Of a DNA stretch of 64,000 nucleotides, positions 24,563 through 34,980 are shown one piece after another (position 1 is the first letter of the stretch; the number at the start of each line of letters is the position of its first letter). Made by a program: the position numbers and the translations under genes. Origin of the DNA: Cheiracanthium punctorium (Eukaryota; Arthropoda; Arachnida; Araneae; Cheiracanthiidae); NCBI GenBank assembly GCA_038373885.1, contig JAWZYV010011897.1, forward strand, positions 372,001 through 436,000, given 5' to 3'. The notes beneath the pieces were generated by a model. The model was not told the origin of the DNA. It saw only the letters and a list, made by a program, of their open reading frames with translations, and ran no database searches.

Positions 24563-25861
24563 AGTAAATACTCAATATTTCATTGTGTGTTTTTAAATGA
24601 TAATATAAACGATGACATAATACATACGACATAATATCTTCTTAAGTATGTTGAAAAATTTGTATTATCATATTTTCATTAATATGTATAATTTAAGAAA
24701 TGTTTCCTTTATACCCACCCTTTCAATTGACAAGAGGGTAAATCTGTAATTCATTTTTCTGTTCTAAAGTTTTATAAAACTTTATAAATACTATTTTATA
24801 TGGCTCTGGTAAAATATAAATGAATATTTGAAATATCTAGGGATGCACTTGATATCCGGCTGATTTATCAATAACCGAAATATCATCGAATATCCGAATC
24901 ACAATCACCGGATATCCGGCTCACGACTAAATAAGGTCTATCAACAGTCCACTAAGTCTGTATTTTTTAAATAAAAATTACTCTCAGTAATGTTTTCTTC
25001 TTAATATTTTTACTACTCACAGTTTAAAAAAAAAATTAAATATTCCTAAGTGCTTTCCTTTGTCATTTAAAACCGCAACCTATGAGAACAGCAGTTTTGC
25101 TTTGAAATTAATCTGAAAAATCGGGGCTTAATACCGTTATTTTCTGATTCTAAAATAAGACATTAAGTTGTTCATTAAAATGTGACTTTCTATTAAATAT
25201 ATTTTTCTTCTAAGTTAAGCAATTAAACAGACCTATTTTCATTTTTTTGTTTTTTAAACTGTACGTTAAAACTTTGTACTTATGTAGGGTGCCGAAGCCC
25301 GAGCCCGAAATTTCAGCTAATAGGTATATAAAAGTCAATGACTTCATTGGTAGAATATCAAAAAATTTGCCGTTTGTGCAAATTAAAGACAAATATAACA
25401 GCGAATTATTAATGCACTACATAATTCGTTATATTAAAGTTTATCAAATAATATTAATTAGTTTATTTCCCCCATGAATCACTTTTTAAAATCCGTTTAC
25501 AAGGAATGCGTTCAATAAAAGAGAAATTTCTCACAAGCACTCTCAGCCCGAGCCCAAACCAGGCTCGGGTTGAGTCCATCTCATCTCTCATCTCTAGTGC
25601 CCAACCCCCTGACTTATGGCTCACCAACTAGCGATGAATGCAACCCTTTCCCCCTCAATAATTTTACGAACTTATCCGTTCTGGAAAGTTTTGTGCGTCT
25701 GTTTTCCCCCCTTTTTTTAAAAAAAGAAATCAAATCCGGTGTATTTTTACCATTTAATCTTCCCAATATTATGTAAGATGTACTTTGAAGAGATTTAATT
25801 AACAACTCAACACTTATTCAAGTCGAAAAATTGCAATTAATTATATTTTTTAAGACTGCTT
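24563..25861. other. Filler DNA inside the long hAT-type element
   Basis: AT-rich. It includes short repeats of GGATATCCGG type at 24850-24925 and CCCGAGCCCGA type near 25300 and 25550. The open frames at 25.2-25.8 kb face each other on both strands and lack domains. Confidence 0.4.
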
Positions 25862-26269
25862 CCCAGACAGCACATAAGCTTAAATCAAGCTTGACATTTC
25901 TTTTAATTTGACGTATTAATACAAGCTTGACAGTTCAATTCATTTTAAGCTTGCAGCAAGCTTGGAGAAGTCATTTGAACTGTCAAGCTTGAATAGAACT
26001 TGATTACTGCTTGATTTGGAAAGCCACATCCACATAACAAATAATTTATCATCAGTCATAAATGTACTTGACCATAGAATTAAAAAAAAAAAGATTCTAT
26101 ATTTCCAAATATTGAAATTCTTCAAAATAAAATACAATTATACTACGAAACTGATTTCAAAATCAGTCGTTTGTCTCGATTTTGGCCAGTATTGCCCAAC
26201 ATAAGTGTCGCGATAGTGAAAGTTTTAAAACGTGTGCTGCTTTTAAGTTTATATTATGCTTATTTCCCT

Positions 26270-26307
26270 ATTAGTAGAGTCTCTAATGATTTAGAGACTC
26301 TACTAAT
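26270..26307. repeat. Perfect 17-bp hairpin with 4-nt loop
   Basis: The left arm ATTAGTAGAGTCTCTAA (26270-26286) is exactly complementary to 26291-26307, with loop TGAT between. It lies in the middle of the CCCAGACAG element. It is not followed by a U-rich tract, so a terminator role is not suggested. Confidence 0.85.
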
Positions 26308-26454
26308 ACATTAACATTACATTATTTTAATTTTGATTCATCCCATGGAAAAATAAAAGAAACAGATCAACACATCGGCCATTGATCGATCTCGCCGGAA
26401 AACGGCGTGATAACCATAGCAGTCACTTCAAACTTTAGTCATATCAGCGTAACT

Positions 26455-26530
26455 CAGGTTGGTCGAGTGGTTAGGACGCTGGCTTCCCAACCCTTAGATA
26501 CCGAGTTCGATGCGGACGCTTGATGGTAAC
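26455..26530 (+). repeat. tRNA-like sequence, SINE head or tRNA pseudogene
   Basis: An A box fits well (TGGTCGAGTGG at 26460-26470) and a B-box-like GAGTTCGATGC follows at 26503-26513, with normal spacing. A complete acceptor stem could not be closed, and a GC-richer tail of about 100 bp follows, as in a SINE. It is therefore more likely a SINE head or tRNA pseudogene than a working tRNA gene. Confidence 0.5.
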
Positions 26531-27545
26531 AGATTAAAATAACTTGAAATTTCAGCGTAGAGGGGAAAATGCGTGGAAAAATAAAATATGCGAGGCGAGT
26601 TCGCCGACGAGCGCCCCGTGTATTTAGGAATTTTTTTTTTAGGAAAAATTTTTAAGCTTGAAATTAAGCTTGCTATGTCAAGCTTAATACAAGCTGGGCA
26701 AGTGTAAACTAAAACACTTGATTCAAGCTTGCATTAAGCTTACACGCTTGAAATTTTCAAGCTTAATTCAAGTTTATTGACTTGATAAATCAAGCTTGCT
26801 GCAAGTTTGATGCAAGTTGTCTGTGCTGTCTGGGTAAGTAGAAAAATTCTATATATTTTGAACCAACTTAATTCCAAAAGCCAGAATTTTCGAAAATTTT
26901 CTTCTAGTGACGTCTGTGTTGTTTTAATACGTATTTTGTTAACAAAGTGCAGAAAATTTTAATCTTGTGATTAACCTTATTCCAAAGAGTAGAGTTTCGG
27001 AATTTTTTTTCAAGTGATGTTTGGGTTATTTCAATATTGTGTCTGCATTGTATACGTATAATATTCTAATCCTGTCACCAACCTTATACAGAAAGGCAAA
27101 GTTTTGGAAGATTCTCCTTGAGTCATATCTTTGCTATTTTAATATATTATTTGAATTGTGTAGGGTATTTTATTCTAGTGATCAACTTTATTCCAGAAAC
27201 AAGAGTTTTGGATGATTTTCTTCAAGCTATATCTTTCTTATTTTAATATTGTGTCTGTATTATTTAGACTATCTTAAATTTGTGAGCAACATTATATTAA
27301 AAACAAGCTTTTTGAAAAAATAAAAAGATAAATAAAAAAATCCAGTCATAAGATTTTCTAGGTTAATTATGTGTTACTGCATAAAACTGTACATTTTGAC
27401 TTATTAATTTAATAAGAAACTGAGTTAGTACAGCCTGTGCATTATAATTAAAGGTTTATTTTTTTAAATTAGCGTCGCTGTTCTGTGGCTGTTAATTATA
27501 AAAATAATAATAGGTTTGTGTTTGCGCGATCTTCATTATAAAATA

Positions 27546-28807
27546 CAGGCTGATTCAAAAATAACGTGACCAATTTCAGAGCATAAAAATTTTTTATTGA
27601 ATTAAGTTATTTACACGAAATTTTCAATGTGGTTTCCTTTAGCATAGTACATTTTACGTAAACGTTTAGGTCAAGCCAAAAGAGCTTTTTAGACCATTTT
27701 TGGAGGTATTTTTCCAACTTCCTCTTTGATTGCTTTTTAAAGCGCTTAAAGTACTCTTACCTTGCGTCTATTTAATTGTTCTTTCAAGTATCCCATAAAA
27801 AGAATAATAGCAATTAGCACAGTCAAGGGATGATGGTAGCCATTTTTCAGGAGAAATAAAGGTCTTTTTTTTTTTCTTTTTCAAATCTTTCAGCCATTTG
27901 ACAGTTGATCTTCCAGTATGACTTGGTGCAGAATCTTCGTGTAAAACAAAGTTTTCTTCGGGGTAAAGACGTTTACTTTCTTTGATAATCTGCTCCAGAA
28001 TTTTATTCTGATAGTATTTAACATCAATTTTAACCTTTGGTTCTACAAAAAATGGTTTTATTAAGCCTTGAGAGGACATTCCCATCCATACCACAGTACC
28101 TAACGTCCAACTTGCCTTCTGCAAAACAGCTGCGTCTTTGCGACGCTGTTCGCGTGAAATATATTGAACCTCCTTTTGCCAGTTGTGAATTACAGACGAA
28201 ACAACGCTTTATCAGATGTTATCCATGTTTTGTATCTACCTTTGCGTAACATTAAATACAGAGTCCAAGAACGTTTTCTTCGTTTTTCTACAGTGTTTGC
28301 AGACATTTGATGACAAACTAGTTTCTTCAATTTTTATAGGCAATTTTCTTTATCTGACGACAAATTGTCGATTGCGATACTTGTAGTTTCTTTTCTAAAG
28401 TTCTTTGAGGAAGAGGATTTTCTACAACGATAAGTCTTTTCAACTTCTTTTTTTTCTTTTTCACCAAGGACTTCCTTTCATCCACATTTTCCCACTGAAG
28501 CTCTTTATTGCCAGCCAAATTTTATTTCTTTTCAAAGTTTAGATAGTTATACATTAGAAAAATGCCTTTTCTGAATTTTAAATGCTTTATTTATAACAGA
28601 AATTGAGCAAACACTCTACAAAAGCTTAAAAATTTCGTTTCGGGTTTGAGGATCTAATTTGGAGCCAAAATTTACTTCCACTGATAAAAGTAGTTCGATT
28701 GGTAATTTAAACGTTTAATTTTTAAAATAAAACTGGTGGTAAGTTAAAATTTACCATAAATAATTATACGCTTTTAAAATTGGTCACACTAATTTTGAAT
28801 CAACCTG
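27546..28807 (-). mobile_element. Tc1/mariner element with TA target duplication
   Basis: A 1262-bp element with termini CAGGCTGATTCAAAAATAAC and, inverted, CAGGTTGATTCAAAATTAG, flanked by TA (27544-27545 and 28808-28809). It carries one decayed transposase gene on the minus strand. Its size is normal for this superfamily. It is nested in the 5.6-kb hAT-type element. Confidence 0.85.
27768..28518 (-). pseudogene. Tc1/mariner transposase pseudogene
   Basis: The N-terminal piece (28327-28518) contains RTLEKKLQVSQSTICRQIKK, a helix-turn-helix as used for terminal repeat binding. A middle piece in shifted frames includes a WITSDKALF-like first aspartate. The C-terminal piece (27768-28124) contains VVWMGMSSQG, then LHEDSAPSH (second aspartate), then WLPSSLDCA (third aspartate), about 36 residues after the second. 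Lysine runs (KKKKKK), probably from A-tract slippage, and at least two frameshifts interrupt the frame. The APLDY stretch expected after the third aspartate is shifted out of frame. The gene is dead but was once complete. Confidence 0.8.
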
Positions 28808-28809
28808 TA

Positions 28810-29408
28810 TGTATTAGTTATATGCAGCTGCAAATGAGCTGATTGAAAATCCGGGATAGATTATACATTTCCTGTTTATAACAAGAAAATTTTACATACA
28901 AATATTTTTTTCATACGGTCGTTTATTGAGATTTAAAAATCATGTATTTAGTTTTCTTTTCAGTATCTTCCTTTATATATATATTGTAGAATAAGACTTA
29001 TTGTAGTAGAAGATACGGGCCTGGATTTAAAAAAAAAAAAAAAACTTATCTGGTTGAGATAATCGCCAGACAAACCGGTACATAAGCATCTATCTACAGA
29101 GATAATTATATTGAAGAATTATTAATTAACTCGCGAAATTAATACTGAATAGCATCTTTAAACATATATTTAAGGATATTTTTGTGAAATTATTAATTAA
29201 GTAATATTATAATTAGAATTAACAATTAGAATCTTATTTTTAATTATAATTAAAATATTATTTCTAATTATAACTACTAATTATATTTTTAAATTTAAGA
29301 TTAATTAATGATTAAAATATTTCTAATTACAATTAATAATTAGAAAATTAATTAGTTGGACAAAACTCTTTGTGCCCCTCCCGAAACAAAATCCTGGCTA
29401 CGCCAGTG
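28810..29408. other. Very AT-rich right part of the long hAT-type element
   Basis: 29131-29360 is almost entirely TAATTA-type low complexity. No gene. Confidence 0.5.
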
Positions 29409-29859
29409 GGCGGGGAGACTACTTCAGCGTAGGTTTACCATGTTGGAAGGAACAAAAGAGCAAGGGAAAACACTGCATACAAAAATCCAGGGAGGGACAA
29501 GTGCCCCCCCCTTGCCCTATGCTACCGGCGCCCATGCTCTCCACCGCTGCGGGTGCGGGGAGGGGGGCTTGAAAATCGCTTATTCTAAAGAAAACAAACA
29601 TCCGGTTGTCCGTCACTACTGTGGAGAAGAGGTTGGAAACCAGCTTTTACATAGTACCACTACAGCGGTAGACGGAACCCCCTTTTTGATTAATTAATTA
29701 ATTTATTTATTCTTATATATAAAAAATCATATGTATATATACTAGCAGCGGTGCCCCGGAGCATTATGTATAAAAATATAACCTCGAAAAAAAAAAAAAA
29801 ACTGCCCTCTCATATTTACTAATCTATTCCCGTGGCTATTTTCACAACCATCCATATAA
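29409..29859. other. DNA between the long hAT-type element and the Helitron-like repeat
   Basis: Open frames of 60-113 codons on both strands over 29356-29697 are GC-richer than the surroundings and contain G and C runs. They have no domain and overlap each other. Part resembles hAT subterminal sequence. No gene is supported. Confidence 0.4.
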
Positions 29860-30386
29860 ATAAAACAGAGTGTAAACAGTCCGTTAGTTAGGTAGTTTGT
29901 TTGTCTGTGTCTCGTGTGGATCCGAAACGGGTGATCGTAGACCAGTGGCGGCTCGTGGGATACAGCAAGTACAGCCGGGCTGCACTTGAAATTATCAGCA
30001 CATACTTTAAAATAATTTATTCTATAAATTTTCTTAAATTCAGATTAGAATTATGGAATTCCTATGGTAAATTAAAAAAAAATCTAAAAAAAAAAAAGTA
30101 TTGTAGTAACGGCCGGATCGCTCATTCAGAAAAAAAACCCTTTAATCTTCCCGCAATTCAACTGCGAAAGTCGTTGGTACAGCCCTCAGCGCTGATTAAG
30201 GAATTGGCGGCACCGTTGCCATGGTAACGACTACGTAATCACTTTCTCCGGCTTAGGATAGCATAGCCTGTTTTAGATAAGACTCAGCAGAAGAAAGGTT
30301 TTGTGACTTTTGTTGTACTTGTGAATTCGACGAACTGATTGGCTCGGACGAGAAGTGAGGGAGAGACACAGATTATTGTTCTAGCC

Positions 30387-30657
30387 CAGCGTTTCTCAAC
30401 CTGAGGGGGTCACGCCCCCCGCAGAACATTTGCAGGGGGGGGGCGAGAAAAACTATAGAGCAAGTAGTGATGCATGTTTTTAAAAAAGCATCTTATTTAT
30501 TCTCATTTTTACTCAAAAATATATCCATTTTCGCTTAAAATGTTCATTATTAAAGATTAAAAAACTCAATGTATGCTGAAAAATGTGAGGGGGGGAGCGC
30601 CACTGTAAGTTAGCCTTTGTTGGGGGGGGCACGACGTTAAAAGGTTGAGAACCGCTG
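30387..30657. mobile_element. hAT MITE nested inside the hAT element
   Basis: A 271-bp element with termini CAGCGTTTCTCAACCT and, inverted, CAGCGGTTCTCAACCT, flanked by the exact 8-bp duplication TTCTAGCC (30379-30386 and 30658-30665). Long G and C runs lie near both ends. The CAGNGGTTCTCAACC terminus is a widespread hAT type. Confidence 0.9.
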
Positions 30658-30789
30658 TTCTAGCCCATTCTAACGGAAACAATAGTTTTTTTTTTTTTGT
30701 TTTTTGTCTGGGAAGGTTGAAAGTTTTTAGCTTTATTTGTTACTGTGTCCATGTGTTATTGGAATCTATGATTTAACCGTTTTGAAACA

Positions 30790-31432
30790 TGGAGCCCCGT
30801 TATTATCCAGTTTGCGTCTTGCTTGAAACTCCGTTTAACACATGGAAAGAAGATGATAAACGACAACCACTAAAAGAAAATAGACCGACACCAAAATTGT
30901 CCATTCATAAGAAAAAAGCAGGTTCGTCTCAGCATGGTCGTAGCTTCCATTCATCATGATATGCACTATTCTCGTGGCTATGGGGCAGTTTTTATTTACA
31001 AAAAAAATGTTTTGTTGGCCGTGTTTAATCGTTGAGATAAAAAAAGAGCGTTTGGAATGGTACTGGATAGGATGGATTAACCACCATCACACGAGCACGT
31101 AAAACACATGAAAGCTCAATCGAGCATTTAAAAAATTCTTTAAAATTTAAGGAGTTGATAAGAAGTGGGAGCTAAATTGCTGACGCATTAAAGGAAAACT
31201 CTCGACTTTATATTGCTGAATTTATCAAGAAGGTAAGCCTGAATAGACGCTTCATGCAATTACCCATCAAAGCAGTATTGTTTTTAAGTAAGCAAGAACT
31301 GGCATTAAGAGGACATGGCGAGCGAGAAAATTCTTTAAACATGGGGAATTTTAAAGAGCTTTTAAAATTAATGATATCTGAATTAAAACAACGCCTTTTT
31401 ATGAGGACATCACTGACTGATTCGCAAGTTTA
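30790..31432 (+). pseudogene. hAT transposase relic (TTF finger and DUF4371 start)
   Basis: Pieces in two frames read KSVWNGTG, then a TRAxKTHESSIEHLK-like stretch, then IADALKENSRLYIAEF, then FLSKQELALRGHGERENSLN followed by MGNFKELLKLMISELK. This is the typical order in ZMYM-like hAT transposases: the end of the TTF-type zinc finger, a linker, then the FLAxQxLAxRGHxE block and the GNFxELL motif that opens DUF4371. Several stops and frameshifts break it and the catalytic domain is missing. It sits inside the duplication-bounded element and was presumably its own transposase. Confidence 0.75.
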
Positions 31433-32308
31433 AAAGAAAGGAGGATTGATTTGACTTATAAAAAATAAGTAAGTTTTTTTTTTTTTTCTTTTCTTCTCAA
31501 GTTATCATTACAAAAGAAAATTCTCAGGAAACTTCGAATCAGACACGGATTAATGCAATTTTGAGGATAGGAGCGGCTGGTTGAAATTTATGTCCATTTT
31601 ATGGAAGTAAAATAGGATCTCTTACATTTTTATGTAATTTCTTTCTTTCTTTTTTTTATCCTGGGTGAGGGCTTAATCCGCCAGCTTTCGAATTCAGTAA
31701 CAAAGATTTTCCATTCCTGTCAGGAGGAAGGGGGGGGGGTCATATGTTTCCGGCTGCACTAGCATTTCTGAACACGGGCCGCAACTGTCGTAGACCTACC
31801 AAATTTTGTATGGAAATTCTCCAGGACTGGTCCCGACATACCTCGAAGCGATTTTTTCGAAATTCCAATTATTTCAGGAGATATCGATAAAAAACGTGTC
31901 GCAAAATGATCATTTTTGTTCTCGCCATTTCGCAATTGTAACCCTGCAGTGGAAAGAGGGAGAGTTTAGCTATCTAGGTTGCCATGTTTATTAAATTATT
32001 CAGACTCTTGAAGTAAAAATAAAAGAATAACGATTTTTTTGTTTAGATTATTTGTAAGGTTGTTTTTTAATTAAAATATCGTGTGCATGTGAAATCAAGG
32101 CAGGAATGCGATGTTTTATACTCAAAAGAAAACTAGGATTTGGAAATTTTCTGAAACTAAAATGTGCAACTTTTTAATTTGGCGAAAAATAAAATGGTTG
32201 ATGAGCGATTTTGAGGAGATGATTCTAACGCTTGGCGCAATTTATCGTAATTTTATCGTCTGCTGAATACACCGGAGAATAAGTTTTTGAAATTTTCATT
32301 CAGTTTGA

Positions 32309-33065
32309 ATTGTGCATTTTTCTGCGCAGCTTTTCTCCATCTATTTCTAATGTATTACATCCAGAAAAAGGATGTTAGAAATATCAATTTTAATTTTGTT
32401 TAATCATACTCATGAATAATGATATACTTTCCAACTTAATGAAATAAGGAACGAAAATAGGGAAGACCCATGGATTATAATACGCTTTTAATATATAGCA
32501 CTTTAGTGCGTATTTAAAATCTGAAAGTGTTTCAGATTTTCTTACTTTTTTTTTTTTTTCCTTTCCGTTTTTTTATAAAGACCAATATATCCAGAAGCTC
32601 TTCAGAATTAATATAGGACGAAAATAATTTGTTCCCTTTTGTAGGTTTTTATCATTTAACCATCTTATTTTTGCAACCAGGGCCCGAAATAGTAAGCATC
32701 GCATCTGGGCGCCGGCTTCGAAGGGGCGTCTTTTCGAACACAAAAACTAAGTAGAGCATAAAAGGGGGCGTCTTTTTTATATTAGCAGGGGGCGACACTT
32801 ACCGTAGGGCCGCTCCTGTTTGTAACCATCTTAATTTTAAATTCCATTCAGAATCTGAGAGAATTCAGTGCCAAGGAAGCCGGTGAGGAACAGGATTCTC
32901 TCCGAACAAGGTTTATTAAGATGGCGAACCAACTGGTCGCCGGAGGCGGCTTGTTAATACATAAAGTGAATATACATTTTAGAAATATTAGTCTGCATAT
33001 GTGTGCAATTCTTAAAGCATTGTATGTGACGCAGCTACCAAAAATTCGTTTGATCCGCTAATAAT
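32309..33065 (+). repeat. Direct repeat D, copy 1 (left flank of the polymerase gene)
   Basis: About 757 bp, nearly identical to 39621-40505 and in the same orientation. Both copies begin ATTGTGCATTTTTCTGCGCA and end at TTTGATCC(G/A)CTAATAAT. Copy 1 lacks the 128-bp insert of copy 2. Near the right end, a 3' splice-site-like CATTCAG (ending 32851) is followed by an open frame of 69 codons (32852-33061) with normal protein texture, for example EQDSLRTRFIKMANQL. This may be a captured or duplicated exon. The class of D is not recognised. Confidence 0.75.
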
Positions 33066-33075
33066 ATTTTTTTAA

Positions 33076-33722
33076 TCTTAAATTAATTATAAAATAAATC
33101 ATCAAGTGCCGTTATCGTAAAATTTATATAAACAAAACAGAGTGTAAACTGTCCGTTAGTTGGTTGGTTAGTTAGTAAGTTAGTTTGTCTGTGTGTCGCG
33201 CGTAGCTCCGAAACGGGTGATCGTAGACCTACCAAATTTTGTATGGATATTCTCCAGGACGGGTCCCGACATACCTCGAAGCGATTTTATCGAAATTCGA
33301 ATTATTTCAGGAGATATCGATAAAAAACATGTCGCAAAAGGCTAATTTTTGCTCCGCCATTTCGCAATTGTAACCCCGCAGTGGAAAAAGAAAGAATATA
33401 GCATATCTAGGTTGCCATATTTGGCAAGTTTATTAAATGATTCAGACTCGAAGTACAACTAAAAGATTAACGATTCTTTTTTTTTTTTTAGATTATTTGT
33501 AAGGTTGTTTTCTCTCTATTCTAAAAAAAAGTGAAGGCCGTTGTCGACGCTGTCAAAGCTTGTTGGGCTATCTCCTCCTAAACCGTGGGGATTTGTGTTT
33601 CGACTAAGGTGACCACAGATTCGAAAAATTCCGAGGAACCTGATAAGCTGTCTTAAATTTCGAAAATCGAATTATTTTATTACTAAGATATTAATAAAAA
33701 ACTGAAAAATTAAACATAATGG
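33076..33722 (+). mobile_element. Helitron-like repeat, copy B (5' part)
   Basis: Begins TCTTAAATTAATTATAAAAT after an A and matches copy C (from 49131) for about 650 bp, including a GTTGTCGACGCTGTCAAAGC block. The match stops at about 33722. No Helitron 3' hairpin follows directly, so this is a truncated copy or 5' fragment. It lies immediately upstream of the candidate first exon of the polymerase gene. Confidence 0.6.
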
Positions 33723-33800
33723 CCATAGAGTCACATAGTCATAGATTGTCGCAGTAGTGCTTTTAATTCTCAACCAGGGGCTTCGTCCGCCATTCCACGC

Positions 33801-33830
33801 ATGGAAGCAGGCGCAAGGGATACGTCAAAT
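33801..33830 (+). CDS. Candidate first exon of the zinc-finger polymerase gene
   Basis: ATG at 33801 is followed by ten codons and then a consensus 5' splice site, AAT|GTAAGTTT. The next in-phase open frame begins exactly at an acceptor, TTCCGTAG|ATCTGC, at 34980/34981. This adds the missing half of the first zinc finger, which the ATG at 35035 cannot include. Phase 0 is kept. The pairing is inference from splice signals and frame; transcript evidence is not available. Confidence 0.5.
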
Positions 33831-34139
33831 GTAAGTTTATTTCATAAAGTATTTTTATTTGGATTGTTTTCTTTTGAATTTTAGCAGATAGTGGGGAATT
33901 GTTAATAGTTGTATATTTATACATTTCAGTAAATTTAGCATGCTGTATTGTTATTCTATAATAGAGATTAAACTTGAAAATGCCTTTTTGATATATTTGT
34001 GCTTTTTATATTCAATAGCCGGGTTTAAAATTAAATTTTTGGAATATATATGCGTGATTTATTTTTTCATTCAATCAATGGGTTTTAAAAGTTGAAATTG
34101 TAAAAGTGCTTATGATTTTTAGTCTGTGGTACTCTTATG

Positions 34140-34665
34140 CAATATTTTTATATGCATATTTATTTATTTCATTTTTCATTCCATGAAAGAGTTTAAAATT
34201 ATAAAGTATGCTTATGATTTTAGTGCTGTGCAATATCAATATTTTTTTTCAATGAAGGAATTTAAAATTTAAAAAAGTAATATGTTTAATGTTTAGTGTG
34301 GTACACTATATTTTTAAATGTTTATTTATTTTTATTCAATGAAGAAATTTACAGTTTTAAAAATTGCTAATGATTTTAGTGTTGTACAATATCAATATTT
34401 TTATTCAATGAAGAAATTAAAAAATTTAAAATGAAAAAAAAATTGCTTAGGATTTTAGTGTTGTGCAATATCAATATTTTTATTTAATGAAGGAATTTAA
34501 AATTTTAAAAAATTGCTTATGATTTTAGTGTTGTGCAATATCAATATTTTTATTCAATGAACAAATTTAAAATTTAAAAAATTGCTTATGATTTTATTGT
34601 TGTATAATATCAATATTTTTATATGTTTATTTATTTTTATTTTTTTATTTAATGAAGGAATTTTA
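34140..34665 (+). repeat. Minisatellite in the candidate intron (units of about 70 bp)
   Basis: At least five imperfect units recur, each with GATTTTAGTGTTGTGCAATA, then TCAATATTTTTATTCAATGA and a run of ATTTAAAATTTAAAAAAT. Spacing is roughly 68-80 bp at 34371-34590, with more diverged units upstream. It lies between the proposed exon 1 and the main exon. Confidence 0.7.
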
Positions 34666-34980
34666 AAAAATTTAAATAGTAGTATGCTTAATGTTTAGTG
34701 TGGTACACTAGTGCATTAACAGTATCTATGTGTGTTTATTTTAAAAATATTGTATATTTAACGGAATGAGTAAAAAAAAAAAATAAGGTTATGGTAAGTT
34801 TGTGCTTGGTTAAAAATATGTGTTTTTGCTGCATTTAACAAATCATTATAATTAAGGTTATAGTATACTTATATTTTTCTGTTAGGTTTATTGTAATGTA
34901 TTGGGGGGGGGTATAAATTAAAAAAGTAGTATATTGGTGCAGAATTATTCTAACGCGTCGCATTTTTGGATCTTCCGTAG

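Larger units (their letters stand above)
25862..26834. mobile_element. Element with CCCAGACAGCACA termini and AAGCTTGA arrays
   Basis: The termini are 13-bp perfect inverted repeats, CCCAGACAGCACA at 25862 and its complement ending at 26834. Inside each end lies an array of the palindrome-like motif TCAAGCTTGA and variants: about 25875-26010 on the left and 26650-26825 on the right. Such subterminal clusters often serve as transposase-binding sites. No target duplication is evident and no transposase frame is present. The superfamily is undetermined. The centre holds a hairpin and a tRNA-like segment. Confidence 0.6.
23833..29408. mobile_element. Long hAT-type element (5.6 kb) bounded by an 8-bp duplication
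   Basis: The two ends are perfect 16-bp inverted repeats, CACTGGCGTAGCCAGG on the left at 23833 and its complement ending at 29408. They sit between exact direct repeats GGCGGGGA (23825-23832 and 29409-29416). No transposase of its own was recognised. The interior instead carries a mariner element, an AAGCTTGA-array element, a tRNA-like sequence and AT-rich filler, so its length comes partly from later insertions. The flanking duplication argues strongly that the two distant ends belong to one insertion. Confidence 0.75.
29943..31787 (+). mobile_element. hAT element inserted in Helitron-like copy A
   Basis: A 1845-bp element with termini CAGTGGCGGCTCGTG on the left and, inverted, CAGTTGCGGCCCGTG on the right. 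It is flanked by the exact 8-bp duplication TCGTAGAC (29935-29942 and 31788-31795). Copies B and C supply the uninterrupted target (GTGATCGTAGACCTACC), so both ends are certain. It carries a decayed DUF4371-type hAT transposase and a further nested MITE. Confidence 0.9.
29860..32100 (+). mobile_element. Helitron-like repeat, copy A (split by a hAT element)
   Basis: The left piece (about 29860-29942) and right piece (31788 to about 32100) together match copies B and C. The match runs from AGAGTGTAAACAGTCCGTTA through CCGAAACGGGTGATCGTAGA, then ACCTACCAAATTTTGTATGG and a GATTATTTGTAAGGTTG block. A hAT element sits between them. After about 32068 the copy jumps to TTTAATTAAAATATCGTGTG, which is also the sequence just outside the 3' end of copy C. 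Confidence 0.65.
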
